From assembly GCA_016928575.1 (NCBI GenBank), contig JAFGKK010000015.1:1-64000 (forward strand): a stretch of DNA of 64,000 nucleotides, read 5' to 3'. The position numbers were made by a program, and so were the translations under genes. Positions 36,621 through 46,545 of this stretch are shown here, piece after piece (position 1 is the first letter of the stretch; each line of letters starts with the position of its first letter). The DNA comes from Anaerolineales bacterium (GTDB lineage Bacteria; Chloroflexota; Anaerolineae; Anaerolineales; RBG-16-64-43). The notes below the pieces were generated by a model. The model made no database searches. It saw nothing but the letters and a program-made list of their open reading frames with translations, and was not told the origin of the DNA.

Positions 36621-37007
36621 TCATTTTTCACCCATCCATTGCTCGATCGCGAAATGGTTGCCTTCCGGATCCTCCACCCAAAGAATCCGCACCACGCCCT
36701 CGACGGTCTCCAAGGGTCCGGTTTTTACGCCCTTAGAGTTAAGCGCTGCCGCCACCCCATCCAGATCGTCCGTCCGCAGGAACAGCCGCGCCGCCTTTTG
36801 AATCGGCTTTTCCGTTCCGGCCCGGCTGAGCGCCAAGCGCGCTCCCGGCACGGGCAGGGCGAATTCGGCGTGGCAGTCGCCTCCCCGGAATACCATCTCC
36901 AATCCCAGGACGTCCTGGTACCAGGCTGCGGCGCGCGGGAGATCATGTACGTCGTATTCGAACATCACCGTATCGTTGCGAATCCGGTCGCGGATGTTGG
37001 AATTCAT
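36621..37007 (-). CDS. VOC (glyoxalase/bleomycin-resistance fold) protein
   Basis: 128 residues from the ATG at 37007 (GGAG 5 bases upstream); an extension to 37064 is open but has no ribosome site. The two beta-alpha-beta-beta-beta halves are visible: 'MFEYDVHDLPRAAAWYQDVLGLEMVF' and 'RLFLRTDDLDGVAAALNSKGV', ending 'ILWVEDPEGNHFAIEQW', where Glu in FAIEQW is the usual metal ligand position. Function could be isomerase, dioxygenase or antibiotic binding; nothing nearby decides it. Confidence 0.85.
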   Translation of the reverse strand: MNSNIRDRIRNDTVMFEYDVHDLPRAAAWYQDVLGLEMVFRGGDCHAEFALPVPGARLALSRAGTEKPIQKAARLFLRTDDLDGVAAALNSKGVKTGPLETVEGVVRILWVEDPEGNHFAIEQWMGEK

Positions 37008-37179
37008 ATCGTCTCCAATCTGAAATATGTCATGGGCCGGCGTGGGTTGACCCGGTTTCCTCATTCCAATAAAAATTCTACAGCCCTGGTGGGCAATTGG
37101 AGGGTTTGGGGAGCGGAGAATTCCGCCGGCGAGGCGCCGGCCCGTATATGGCTGGCCAGGATGCGTCCATCGGCATGGA

Positions 37180-37229
37180 TGTCATTGCGAGTTTGTCCTC
37201 GCGAAGCGGGGGCGGGGCTCGCAAAGACA
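37180..37229. repeat. Dispersed 'TGTCATTGCGAG' inverted repeat, copy 1
   Basis: TGTCATTGCGAG at 37180-37191 and CTCGCAAAGACA at 37218-37229 are inverted ends. The flanks (gcatgga / tgcatggc) also pair partly. The same ends recur at 41400-41490 and at about 60616-60672. Confidence 0.6.
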
Positions 37230-37259
37230 TGCATGGCGGCCTTGGCCGCCCCCCCCCGG

Positions 37260-38321
37260 TTAGGGAAGGATCTCTCCGGTGTATACCGCTTCGAAGGCGC
37301 TCCCCGGGACGGTCTTCAATTGATTCAAATCCTCGTCGTTCCAGCGCGAGTCGGTCTCTCCGGTGATGAACCAACTGGATCCGTTGTCGGCCACGATCAG
37401 CCCGTAGCGCTTTAACGCTTCCAGGATCACGCGCGCGTCCCCGGTGAAGCGCGAAACGTCGTAATCCGCGCGCAGGCGCAGCCGCAATCCCATCGGCGGC
37501 AGGTCGGGATTCATGGCCCGGCTGGCGAAGTGGGTGGCGGGGCGGATGTATCCCCGGTACGTTTCCTTCACCGTCACCCGCAGGGCGTGGCGGATCGCGC
37601 CGGTTTGCACTTCATCGTAGCGCGCCAAGCCGGGCAGGATTGGCAGGCCGGCGGCGTCGGCCGAGGTCCAGCCGTCCGGCCGCAAGGCGTTGCTGGAAAG
37701 GTCGAAGATTGCTCCCGACCCCGCCTGCCAGCCGCTTCCCGCGCGGCGGGCATGATAGAGTTCGTACAGTCGGCATTCCCCCGATGCCAGCACCAGCAAA
37801 TGTCGGTCCGAACCGGATTCGACGCGCGCGTCGGAAGGAATCGGGTAGGGGCCGGGATCGCTTTCGTCGCCGTATTCGACGAATTCCACTGGAACGCGCG
37901 TCTGTTCGTCCGGCGCCACGTTGATCGGAATTCCGTATTCCGGATTGGAGCCGAAATCGGCGTGGAGGTGCGCATCGGCGCCGATCGATTCGATGTAGGC
38001 CGCCGACCGCGGATGGACCGGCGCGGCCGAGATATCCCGGTTCCAGGGATTGTCCGGCGGGAACAGCCGGCATCCGCCCAAAATCGGAACCTCGGCGGCG
38101 GCTTCCACCGTCGTTTCCCCGGGAACGATCCGCGCCGCTTCCGCCGCCGGAGACCCTTCCGGAATGGCGACCGTCGTGGAAAACGAAGTGGCGCTCGGCG
38201 ACGGGCGAACGCTTTCGATAATATGCGGTGAGTCCGCGGCCGTGCTGATCCGGCAGGCGAAAGCGAGACATGCGGCGGCGCCGCCGAGGCCGGCGCGCCG
38301 GATACTCAGCTTGACGTTCAT
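37260..38321 (-). CDS. Conserved lipoprotein of unknown function ('NPWN-DRH-DGWTSADAAGLP' family)
   Basis: 353 residues. The signal peptide is of lipoprotein type (LGGAAACLAFAC, Cys about 23). After a linker comes a large domain with well-conserved-looking segments: 'LFPPDNPWNRDIS', 'YGIPINV', 'DESDPGPYPIP', 'DRHLLVLASGECRLYELYHA', 'NALRPDGWTSADAAGLPILPGLARYDEV', 'RHALRVTV', 'ADNGSSWFITGETDSRWND'. I recognise these as an uncharacterised extracellular family in Actinobacteria and Chloroflexota, but no activity is known to me. An upstream MerR-type regulator gene lies 123 bases away on the same strand. Confidence 0.75.
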   Translation of the reverse strand: MNVKLSIRRAGLGGAAACLAFACRISTAADSPHIIESVRPSPSATSFSTTVAIPEGSPAAEAARIVPGETTVEAAAEVPILGGCRLFPPDNPWNRDISAAPVHPRSAAYIESIGADAHLHADFGSNPEYGIPINVAPDEQTRVPVEFVEYGDESDPGPYPIPSDARVESGSDRHLLVLASGECRLYELYHARRAGSGWQAGSGAIFDLSSNALRPDGWTSADAAGLPILPGLARYDEVQTGAIRHALRVTVKETYRGYIRPATHFASRAMNPDLPPMGLRLRLRADYDVSRFTGDARVILEALKRYGLIVADNGSSWFITGETDSRWNDEDLNQLKTVPGSAFEAVYTGEILP

Positions 38322-38444
38322 AGTTATCTTCCCGTTATAATTCAGTCATCGGTGTTTTCCCGCCCCCCTTTCACCCCCATCCCACAGGACGGGATGGGGA
38401 ACATGATCCTGGGGGGTATACGGACCGGGCTTTGCCTCCCTTGG

Positions 38445-39206
38445 CTATTTGAAAATCCGGTTCATCTTGCGAAGTTGCGCGAGGATTTTTCGGGCGCGGG
38501 CTTCCTGCTCGGCGAGCGTCGACAGCCAGCGGTCGGCCGCCCACAGCACGTCCTCCTCGGGGCGGGGGGTGTCGAGCACCCGGCGGAGCTTTTTTCCGCC
38601 GCCGGAATCCAGGTGGCGCATTGCGCGCAGGACGGCCATGGTGCTGTATCCGGCGCGCAGCAACATGCGGATCACCCTCAGCCGACCGATCTCCTTCGCC
38701 CCGTATTCGCGGTAGCCGTTGTGCGGGTTGCGCGGCACGCGCAGCAGGCCGTTGCGCTCCCAGTTGCGCACCGCGTCCACGGTCGAGTCGACCTCTTTGG
38801 CCGCGGCGAGAATTGTGAGCGGGGCGGCGCGCCGCTCGGGCTTCCGTCCGTTCACCCATTTTTCCAGGTACGCGGCCGCGGTTTCCGCTTGGGCGCGTTC
38901 GGCCTTCACCAAACGGATGTGGTTTCCGGCCAGCCGGACCGCTGCGGGCAGGCTGCCGCCGGCCGAGGACCGGACCAATTCGATCGCCGATTTGCGGATC
39001 CGTCCTCCGGGCCAGCCGCCGTGCAGGGCCATCCGCGCCAGCTTCATCTGCTCCAGATGGTAACGGGTGTACACGCGGTATCCGTTGGGCAGCCTCCGGA
39101 CCGGCGGCAGGAAGCCCCACCGCTCGTACACCCGCACCGTGTTCGGATGCACGCCGGCGGCGCGGGCGACTTCGGAAGTGCGAAACGTCTCTGTCGTTCT
39201 CTTCAT
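38445..39206 (-). CDS. Regulator with two MerR-type DNA-binding domains
   Basis: 253 residues from the ATG at 39206. Domain 1 (about 5-75): 'FRTSEVARAAGVHPNTVRVYERWGFLPPVRRLPNGYRVYTRYHLEQMKLARM', a standard MerR HTH with wing. Domain 2 (about 128-200): 'LTILAAAKEVDSTVDAVRNWERNGLLRVPRNPHNGYREYGAKEIGRLRVIRMLLRAGYSTMAVLRAM', a second MerR HTH. A helical tail follows and no effector domain or Cys metal site is seen. MerR proteins normally have one HTH and dimerise; two in one chain suggests binding as a pseudo-dimer or to two sites. It may regulate itself and the divergent or downstream genes. Confidence 0.8.
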   Translation of the reverse strand: MKRTTETFRTSEVARAAGVHPNTVRVYERWGFLPPVRRLPNGYRVYTRYHLEQMKLARMALHGGWPGGRIRKSAIELVRSSAGGSLPAAVRLAGNHIRLVKAERAQAETAAAYLEKWVNGRKPERRAAPLTILAAAKEVDSTVDAVRNWERNGLLRVPRNPHNGYREYGAKEIGRLRVIRMLLRAGYSTMAVLRAMRHLDSGGGKKLRRVLDTPRPEEDVLWAADRWLSTLAEQEARARKILAQLRKMNRIFK

Positions 39207-39210
39207 GGTA

Positions 39211-39252
39211 GGGGACAATCCCTCAGACAAATATACCTCACTTATTGTCCCC
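39211..39252 (-). promoter_or_regulatory. Inverted repeat in front of the tandem-MerR gene
   Basis: GGGGACAAT (39211-39219) and its exact complement ATTGTCCCC (39244-39252) are separated by 24 bases, immediately upstream of the start codon at 39206. This is a candidate autoregulatory operator; the 24-base gap is wider than usual for single-HTH MerR dimers. Confidence 0.5.
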
Positions 39253-39266
39253 ACTCTTTCTGTACC

Positions 39267-39282
39267 GGGGTGCTGAAGAAGG
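39267..39282. repeat. Terminal-repeat-like end related to the MITE-like elements
   Basis: ggggtgctgaagaagg matches the ends of the elements at 4130-4320 and 46458-46545. A matching right end is not clear. GC-rich inverted sequence follows to about 39360 (gccggcccc / ggggtagcccg). Confidence 0.35.
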
Positions 39283-39455
39283 CCGGCTGGGCTTGCCCCG
39301 CTGTACGTTGCGAAGCCGGGGGTAGCCCGCGCTCGTTGCGGGCATAGCCGGCCCCCGAATTATCGTTTTCCCCTCGCTCTCCCTGCTGGGATCCAACGCC
39401 ATTCCTTTTACCAACTTTTCCACCACCCCGCTAAGGAAGGATTTGCTCACCTCCC

Positions 39456-39501
39456 TTGACATATGAACCTATTGTTCATATAATATGAACCTATGGTTCA
39501 T
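39456..39501 (+). promoter_or_regulatory. Consensus promoter overlaid by two TetR-type operators
   Basis: TTGACA (39456-39461), 17-base spacer, TATAAT (39479-39484): a perfect sigma70 consensus. Two near-identical palindromes, ATGAACCTATTGTTCAT (39463-39479) and ATGAACCTATGGTTCAT (39485-39501), have centres 22 bases apart. The first fills the spacer, the second covers the transcription start and the first ATG of the regulator gene (39493). Binding would shut off initiation completely. Confidence 0.85.
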
Positions 39502-40203
39502 GATGAAATACCAATGGAGTTCGAACTCATCCTTCCCGATCTCGAGAACGAAGATTCGGTCACCCGCACCTTCCGGCGGCTGGATCCGGACAAGCGGCAG
39601 GCGATCCTCGACGCGCTGTTCGAGGAAGCCGCCGAAAAGGGGCCCTCCCGGCTGAACATCAAGCAGGTGGCCGAACGGTCCGGCGCTTCGATCGGCTCGC
39701 TCTATCAATATTTCGGCAGCCGGGAAAACCTTGTCCGGTTCTTCACCAAAATCGCCGTCGAGTCGATGGTCGCCATGCTGCGGATGGGGGCTTCCTACTA
39801 CAAAGGAAAGCCCCTGCGCCAAGCGCTGCGATCCTACATCCTCGACGGCATCCGCATGTGCCGGTCGCAGAAGTCGTTGACCCGTTTCCTGATCCTGTCG
39901 GCGTATCAGGGCGACGCCCAAACCGGAGAATCGGTCGTGCGACCGATCGCCGTCGTGATGCGGGAAGTCGTGCAGGAGATGCTGTGCGACGGGATCCGTC
40001 GGGGCGAAATCCGCGCCGACATCGACCTCGAAGCGGCGGCGCGGGCCGTCAACGTCCTGTTGATCGCGCTGGGCGACAGCCAGATCCACCCCGACTTGAA
40101 CACGTATTTTCAGGTGTCCGGGTCGGCCGTCGCGTTTGAACGGACTCTGGACGCGGCTCTGGACATGATCTTCCGCGGCCTTTCCCCGGAGGCGTCGGCA
40201 TGA
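39493..40203 (+). CDS. TetR-family repressor of the ABC exporter operon
   Basis: 236 residues. HTH: 'RQAILDALFEEAAEKGPSRLNIKQVAERSGASIGSLYQYFGSRENLVRFF', classical TetR/AcrR; the C-terminal ligand domain is unassigned. If ATG 39493 is used, the codon lies inside operator 2 and only about 2 bases after the expected mRNA start, so translation would be leaderless. The next ATG (39514) gives a protein seven residues shorter. Its stop overlaps the permease start in ATGA, so it leads the exporter operon and very likely controls it and itself. Confidence 0.88.
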   Translation: MVHDEIPMEFELILPDLENEDSVTRTFRRLDPDKRQAILDALFEEAAEKGPSRLNIKQVAERSGASIGSLYQYFGSRENLVRFFTKIAVESMVAMLRMGASYYKGKPLRQALRSYILDGIRMCRSQKSLTRFLILSAYQGDAQTGESVVRPIAVVMREVVQEMLCDGIRRGEIRADIDLEAAARAVNVLLIALGDSQIHPDLNTYFQVSGSAVAFERTLDAALDMIFRGLSPEASA

Positions 40204-41396
40204 AGGTTTCATCGCGCGGCGGTCTTGTGCCGGATATCCTCCGCATCGCCCGCAAGACGCTGGTCGAATACTGGCGCGAGCCGCAGTTGTTGTCGTTCCT
40301 CCTCGCCGGTCCCCCGTTTTTGGTTCTGTTGTGGTATGTCATCTTCCTCCCGGCCAAGGACCGCCTGGGCGATTTTCTGAAAATCCAGGTGGTCAACCGG
40401 GATTCGGGCTTGGAAGGAGCGGGCTTGGTGGACATGCTGCGCGCCGTCGAATTCGAGGGGAAGCCGGCCTTGGATGTGAAGTCCATCGGCGGCGAAGCCG
40501 ACGGATTGATCTCGCTCCGCGAAGCCAAAGCCGCCCTGCTGTTGATCATCCCGGAGGATTTTTCAGCGGCCTTGGAGGCGGCGAGGACCGGGGGCGCGAC
40601 GACTCCCGCGACGGAGATCGTGTACATCGGCGACCCGTCGAGCTACAACTACGTCTTCGCCAAGGGGTTTGTCGAGCCGTACGTGCGCGCCTACATCCAA
40701 ACGCAATCCGGGAAGACGCCGCTGATCTACGGCAGGTTTACATTCCTCCCCGGTACGGGGACCAGTTCCGATTTCGACGCGGCCGTCCCCGGATTGCTCG
40801 TCTTCAGCCTGCTGTTCCTGATCATTTCCAGCGCCTCCTCGCTGGTTCAGGAGGAAATGCACCGGACCCTCTCGCGCTTCCGGCTGGCGCGCGTGAAGGC
40901 GTTTGCGCTGGTGGCCGGGATCGGCCTGGCGCAATTGGCCCTGGCTCTCGTGGAAGTCGCGGCCGGGTTCCTCGCCGCCGTCGCCCTCGGCTACGGGCAG
41001 GGTACGGATTGGCTGCAGCCGGCGCGGATTCTGATGCTGTGCGGAACAGCGCTGCTGTTCGCTCTGCCGGTCATCGGGCTGGGGTTGATCACCGCCGCCT
41101 TTTCGCGAAACGACGGAGACGCCGCTTCGCTCGGCTCGATCCTCCTCGTGCCGCTGGTTTTCCTCTCGGGGATCCTTTTTCCGATGCCGGCCGTACCGTT
41201 GTTCGCCGTCGGCGGCCGGACCGTCGGGCTGTACGATCTTTTTCCGTCCACGCTGGCGTCGGAGGCCATCCGCAAGGCCGTCACGCTGGGCGATCCTGCC
41301 GCGTTGGTGTTTCCGGTGGTCGGGATGCTGCTGCAGAGCGCGGTCATCCTGTGGATCGGCGCGGCGCTGTACCAGCGCAGGAAATTGAGGGTATGA
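40200..41396 (+). CDS. ABC-2 type exporter permease, first subunit
   Basis: 398 residues, with one N-terminal membrane helix (about 32-50), a large external loop (about 55-195) and five or more C-terminal helices starting at 'PGLLVFSLLFLIISSASSL'. 'EEMHRTLSRFRLARV' is the cytosolic coupling segment typical of ABC-2/DrrB/NatB-type permeases. Start ATG overlaps the TetR stop. It forms a heterodimer, by inference, with the permease at 42487 and works with the ATPase between them. Substrate unknown; such TetR-controlled exporters often handle antibiotics or lipids. Confidence 0.85.
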   Translation: MKVSSRGGLVPDILRIARKTLVEYWREPQLLSFLLAGPPFLVLLWYVIFLPAKDRLGDFLKIQVVNRDSGLEGAGLVDMLRAVEFEGKPALDVKSIGGEADGLISLREAKAALLLIIPEDFSAALEAARTGGATTPATEIVYIGDPSSYNYVFAKGFVEPYVRAYIQTQSGKTPLIYGRFTFLPGTGTSSDFDAAVPGLLVFSLLFLIISSASSLVQEEMHRTLSRFRLARVKAFALVAGIGLAQLALALVEVAAGFLAAVALGYGQGTDWLQPARILMLCGTALLFALPVIGLGLITAAFSRNDGDAASLGSILLVPLVFLSGILFPMPAVPLFAVGGRTVGLYDLFPSTLASEAIRKAVTLGDPAALVFPVVGMLLQSAVILWIGAALYQRRKLRV

Positions 41397-41399
41397 CCA

Positions 41400-41490
41400 T
41401 GTCTTTGCGAGGGGCCTAAGGCCCCGAAGCAATCTCCGGTTTTCGAAGTAGGGATGAGATGGCTTCGTCGCTTCGCTCCTCGCAATGACA
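41400..41490. repeat. Dispersed 'TGTCATTGCGAG' inverted repeat inside the exporter operon, copy 2
   Basis: The left end (TGTCTTTGCGAG, then ggggcctaaggccccgaagcaatct) and right end (agatggcttcgtcgcttcgctcctcgcaatgaca) are inverted copies of each other. It fills most of the 144-base gap between the first permease and the ATPase, in an operon whose other junctions overlap or are one base. Confidence 0.75.
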
Positions 41491-41540
41491 TACTTCCGTG
41501 TGATAACGACCCTGTGGCAAAGAACCGATAAGGATCAATC

Positions 41541-42485
<945 letters not shown>

Positions 42486-42486
42486 C

Positions 42487-43605
42487 ATGAAACTGCTGGC
42501 CGTCGCCCGCAAGAGCCTGGTCGAACTGCTGCGCGAGCCGATGCTGCTCGGCATGGTCCTGCTAACGCCGCTGATGTTTTTGCTCGTCTATGGATTCGCC
42601 TACCAGACTCCCCACTTAAAAACCTACCGGGTACTGGCGATCGTGAACGCGCCGGCCGGGAACGGCGCGCTCGATGGCCTGCGGGCGCTGGAATATCCCG
42701 ACGGCCGCCCTGTTTTTACCATCGAGACCGACTCAGATTATTCCGCCGCCGATCGAGCCCTGCGCGACCGGACGGCGGCCGCGCTGCTGATCTTCGATCC
42801 GGCCGCCGACGGGCTGCCCTTTGCCTACACCATCCGCGGAGACGCCCTGTTCAACGACTTTCTGACGTCTTCGGCGATCCTCGAGAGCCGGCTGAGCGAA
42901 TACCTTCTCGAAGCGATCGGCGTTGCGTTGCCGGTCCGCCAGCGGCAGGAAGCCATCCCTGCGACAAGTTTCCGGGCCCGCACCGATTTCACCGTCTACG
43001 CGCCGGGCCTGCTGGTCTTCAGCATCCTGTTCCTCATCCCGCAAACGGCCCTGCTGCTCGGCCGCGAGATGCGCACCCGCACCATCCGGCGTCTCAGGCT
43101 CAGCCCTGTGTCGGGGCCGGAGTTGCTCGGCGGGATCGCCCTTTCGCAACTGGCGATGGCGGCCGTGCAGATCGCGCTGGTGATGGGCGGGATGATCCTA
43201 TTCGGATTGGATTATTCCCGCGCCGCCATACCGATTTTTCTCGGCGCCTTTCTGACCGCCGTGTCCGCCGTCGGGGCCGGCCTGATCGTCGGCTGCCTGG
43301 TCCAGAACGACAGCCAGGCGGTCAACCTCGGGGCAACGGTCACGATGCTTCAGGTGTTCGTCTCCGGATCCTTCTTCCCGATGCCCGCTCCGCCGCTGTT
43401 CCACCTCTTCGGACACGAGATCGGATGGAACGACGTCTTCCCCGCCACCCATGCCATGACCGCGCTGCAACAGGCGGTCCTTTACGGATCCGACCTCGGG
43501 CAGATCGGATTCCGCCTGGCCGCGGCGGCGGCGCTTTCGGCGGCCTTCTTCATTGCCGGCGCGTGGTTATTCCAATGGAAGGTAATGCGGTATTCGGCGG
43601 GTTGA
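42487..43605 (+). CDS. ABC-2 type exporter permease, second subunit
   Basis: 372 residues from ATG 42487, one base after the ATPase stop; the open frame to 42019 is a shadow of the ATPase gene. The layout is the same as the first permease: one N-terminal helix ('MLLGMVLLTPLMFLLVYGFAY'), an extracellular domain with 'TDFTVYAPGLLVFSILFLIPQTALLLGREMRTRTIRRLRLSPVSG', and five C-terminal helices. It is a paralogue of the 40200 gene. The pair plus one ATPase suggests a heterodimeric exporter. Confidence 0.87.
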   Translation: MKLLAVARKSLVELLREPMLLGMVLLTPLMFLLVYGFAYQTPHLKTYRVLAIVNAPAGNGALDGLRALEYPDGRPVFTIETDSDYSAADRALRDRTAAALLIFDPAADGLPFAYTIRGDALFNDFLTSSAILESRLSEYLLEAIGVALPVRQRQEAIPATSFRARTDFTVYAPGLLVFSILFLIPQTALLLGREMRTRTIRRLRLSPVSGPELLGGIALSQLAMAAVQIALVMGGMILFGLDYSRAAIPIFLGAFLTAVSAVGAGLIVGCLVQNDSQAVNLGATVTMLQVFVSGSFFPMPAPPLFHLFGHEIGWNDVFPATHAMTALQQAVLYGSDLGQIGFRLAAAAALSAAFFIAGAWLFQWKVMRYSAG

Positions 43606-44138
43606 GGTTCCGGAGCAAAGGGGCATTCTTACGGGGATCGTAGCGGGGCTTCGCATCTTCTTCCAGGCGGACGCCCGGAACCCGCGGCGCGGTATGCGTT
43701 TGGCCGGCTTTCCCCATCCCAAGGCATTCCTTTTAATGCAATCGGCGCTCACGCTTGCGCATTTGCGGTGAAGAACCTCGGCCTGCGGCCGATCGCCGCC
43801 ACCACGACCCGGTAGACGGCCAGGAACAAGACATTCCCCCCGGCGAACAAATACAATGCCATTGGTCAAATTCGACTCCCATCACTTCCGGCGGCGATCC
43901 CATGGATGATATGGAGGTTGTCGCGTCCCAGGTTGTCGGGAATGCGGGATGAGAAAATCGGTGAAAACAGGGGAATATTCGGGAATCGCAAACCGTGTTT
44001 CAAAAATAACACCGGATTGTCACCTCCCATGCATCCCTGTTAGGTATACTCCCTCGTAGATGCATACCGGCGCCATTATTCGTGGTTGAGCCGGAATCCG
44101 GGTGGAGAATCGTTCCGTTCCAAGTGAGAGGCCTACGG
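43606..44138. other. Intergenic region after the exporter operon
   Basis: About 530 bases. No strong gene; one short open frame on the minus strand is listed separately. Near the right end a TATACT (44045-44050) may be the -10 of the WD40 lipoprotein gene; no good -35 is at 17 bases (TTGTCA is 22 bases away). Confidence 0.4.
43749..43862 (-). CDS. Possible 37-residue membrane peptide
   Basis: An ATG at 43862 opens a frame reading MALYLFAGGNVLFLAVYRVV then VAAIGRRPRFF and a short tail before a TGA. It has one hydrophobic stretch followed by a basic tail, as real small membrane proteins do. Against it: no good ribosome site (GGGAG is 13 bases away), no neighbour, and such frames arise by chance. 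It could also be the tail of a degraded gene. Confidence 0.2.
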   Translation of the reverse strand: MALYLFAGGNVLFLAVYRVVVAAIGRRPRFFTANAQA

Positions 44139-46337
44139 ATGAAGACCTATCGAACCATCCTTCCGCGAAATTGCGTTTTTGTGCTGCTCACGGCGCTATT
44201 TCCCGCGTCCTGCGGGGTTTTCCCGCCGCCGTCGCCCGCGGCGCCTTTGGAGAAGACCGGCGGTTCCCCCGCCGTTCAATCCGCGTTGCCTGCGCACCCC
44301 ACGGGCATATCCGCCGCGAAGATCACGAAGACCGCAACCGCTGCACCCCCCCCGACTCTGCCGCCTGCCGCAACCCCTTCGCCCGCTCCTTTTGCGGCGT
44401 ACCTGTCGAAGCCGCTGCCGGAATTCGCCGTCGGGCGTTTGGGGAAAGGCGCTCTGAACGGCGCGGCGGTTTCGCCCTCCGGCAAAGAGATCGCCGTCGC
44501 CACGTCGATCGGCGTGTATTTGTACCGGATGGAAGAGGGCGGCGTCCTCGAGGAAGCATGGTTTCTTCCGACCGCCCTCCGCATGACCGCGGTCGCTTTC
44601 TCCCCGGACGGGAGAACTCTGGCGTGCGGATCCCATCTCGGCATGGATCGGGCGTCCGGGGAAGCTCCCGACAGCACCGTGGTGCTGCTGCTGGATGTTT
44701 CATCCGGGACGCCGCTGGATATCTTCTCTGTCGGCGGGCCGGGCACCGAAATCACGAGCCTTGCCTTCGCTCCGGACGGGACCCGGCTGGCGGCCGGATA
44801 CAAAGTCGTCGCCGACGAAGCCGAGTTGATCAGTCTGGGCGTCGCCCTCGTGAATCCGCAAAACGGAAATACCTCCGTTGTGAGCCTCCTATATTCGTTT
44901 GAATTCGAAGAACTCCAGCCCCAGCAGGTCATGGGCTTGTCTTTTTCCCCGGACGGCGCGCTATTGGCGGTCGGCATGGAATTCCTCGACTTTTCCATCA
45001 AAAAACAGGGGGCCGTGCTGCTGTTGAACGCCGAGACGGGCGAAATGATCCAAACGCTCGCCGGTCACGCCGAGGGAGTGCGGAGCACGTTGTTCTCCCC
45101 GGACGGGACCCTGCTGGCCTCCGCTGACGGGAAGGGTGTGGTCATCCTCTGGGATGCCGTCCGCTGGGAAAAAATCCGCAGCCTGACAACCGGTTCCGCG
45201 GAAAAGAAGGGCGTGAACTACTACTGCCTCGGCGGAAACAACACCCGCCTCGCTTTTTCCACCGACGGCAAGACGCTGGCTGCGGGAATGAGCGACGGCC
45301 GGATCTATGAATGGAACAGCGCCACCGGAGCGATAATCCGTATGCTTAATGCGCAGAAATCCGGCATCCTCGCGCTCTCCTTTTCCGGCGACGGCCTCGA
45401 ATTAGCCTCGGTGTCCTTCGACCGCAGCATCGTGCGCTACCGGGTATCCAGCGGCGCGGTCATCCAAGCCTATTCCCTTAAGGAGCATGCCCAGCTCTCG
45501 AGCGTCGCCATCTCCCCCGATGACAAGACCCTGGCGGCGGCGGATGTCTGCGCCGGAGTGGACCTGTGGGATATCGCCGGCCGGAAAATCCTCCTCACGG
45601 TTTACGCCGGGCCTTCCGCGTACGCCTCCGATGGGAAGACGCTCGCCACCGCCGGAGCCGCGAAGTCCATCATCCTGTGGGAGACGAACGTATGGAGTCA
45701 GAAATCGGTCTTGCACGGGCACACCGACCTCGTGAACTCGATTGCCTTTTCCCCGGACGGCGACGCGCTGGCTTCGGGCGGCGACGATCAAACCCTCATT
45801 CTCTGGGATGCAACCTCCGGCGCCAAGCTGTGGGTGAAGGCCGGACTCGGCGGGGGTGTATCGAACGTTGCCTTTTCGCCGGACGGAAAGACCCTGGCCT
45901 ACACGGCCGGCTCGCCCACGGATGTCTACTTCCGTGATCCGGCCACCGGCGAGCTTCTAGGAACATTGGGAGAGGAGTTTTGGGGGGTCTCACGGGTTGC
46001 GTACTCGCCCGATGGGAAGTACCTAATAGTGGTTTCCTTTTCCTCCATGATCTCCGTCTACAAACTTCCCGGGTACGAGTACCATGGCAGCCCGGAAGGC
46101 GGGACGGATGCCGCTTGCTCGCCGGATGGGACGGTTTGCGCCTCGGGTTCCCCCGGAAATCAATATTATTTTGTCAACCTCTGGGATCCCTCGAGCGGGA
46201 AATACCTTGCAGGACTGACAGGGCATACCTCCCTGGTCATCGGCGTGGACTTTTCCGCGGACGGAAAGACCGTGGCCTCGGCATCCTACGACGGTACGAT
46301 TTTGCTTTGGGATGTGGCGGGAGTCCTCGATCGGTGA
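44139..46337 (+). CDS. WD40-repeat lipoprotein
   Basis: 732 residues from ATG 44139, so that the N-terminus is a lipoprotein signal (lipobox ALFPASC); a start at 44082 adds unsupported residues. A Pro/Ala/Thr linker runs to about residue 85. The rest is a series of WD40-type blades: 'VAFSPDGRTLACGS', 'LSFSPDGALLAVG', 'LFSPDGTLLASADGKGVVILWD', 'IAFSPDGDALASGGDDQTLILWDATSGAKLW', 'VDFSADGKTVASASYDGTILLWD', with about 12 or more repeats, enough for two propellers. It likely acts as a surface scaffold. The downstream terminator at 46467-46520 ends the gene. Confidence 0.88.
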   Translation: MKTYRTILPRNCVFVLLTALFPASCGVFPPPSPAAPLEKTGGSPAVQSALPAHPTGISAAKITKTATAAPPPTLPPAATPSPAPFAAYLSKPLPEFAVGRLGKGALNGAAVSPSGKEIAVATSIGVYLYRMEEGGVLEEAWFLPTALRMTAVAFSPDGRTLACGSHLGMDRASGEAPDSTVVLLLDVSSGTPLDIFSVGGPGTEITSLAFAPDGTRLAAGYKVVADEAELISLGVALVNPQNGNTSVVSLLYSFEFEELQPQQVMGLSFSPDGALLAVGMEFLDFSIKKQGAVLLLNAETGEMIQTLAGHAEGVRSTLFSPDGTLLASADGKGVVILWDAVRWEKIRSLTTGSAEKKGVNYYCLGGNNTRLAFSTDGKTLAAGMSDGRIYEWNSATGAIIRMLNAQKSGILALSFSGDGLELASVSFDRSIVRYRVSSGAVIQAYSLKEHAQLSSVAISPDDKTLAAADVCAGVDLWDIAGRKILLTVYAGPSAYASDGKTLATAGAAKSIILWETNVWSQKSVLHGHTDLVNSIAFSPDGDALASGGDDQTLILWDATSGAKLWVKAGLGGGVSNVAFSPDGKTLAYTAGSPTDVYFRDPATGELLGTLGEEFWGVSRVAYSPDGKYLIVVSFSSMISVYKLPGYEYHGSPEGGTDAACSPDGTVCASGSPGNQYYFVNLWDPSSGKYLAGLTGHTSLVIGVDFSADGKTVASASYDGTILLWDVAGVLDR

Positions 46338-46457
46338 AGAGGTATTGATGGCCAACAAAGGGGAAGGCAAACCCGGGCCGAGCGCAAGGAATGCGCTTCA
46401 TCTCGGCCCTTTGAACCATCAGAATGCTGACAGGAGTTATTGGGATACGATCCCAGC

Positions 46458-46545
46458 GTTGCGCTGAAAAAGGCGGTCGGCCCCGCCCCGTTTCGCACAG
46501 CGAGGCCCGACCGCCTTTTTCCCCTTTTTCAGCAACCGGCTAGGG
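46458..46545. repeat. MITE-like element with TGAAAAAG ends
   Basis: The ends gttgcgctgaaaaagg and cctttttcagcaaccggctag are inverted and match the ends of the element at 4130-4320. The interior is the bidirectional terminator. Confidence 0.5.
46467..46520. terminator. Bidirectional terminator between convergent genes
   Basis: AAAAAGGCGGTCGG (46467-46480) pairs perfectly with CCGACCGCCTTTTT (46507-46520), a 14-bp stem with a 26-base loop. A T-run lies on each strand, so it can end both the WD40 gene (+) and the EFR1 gene (-). Confidence 0.85.
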
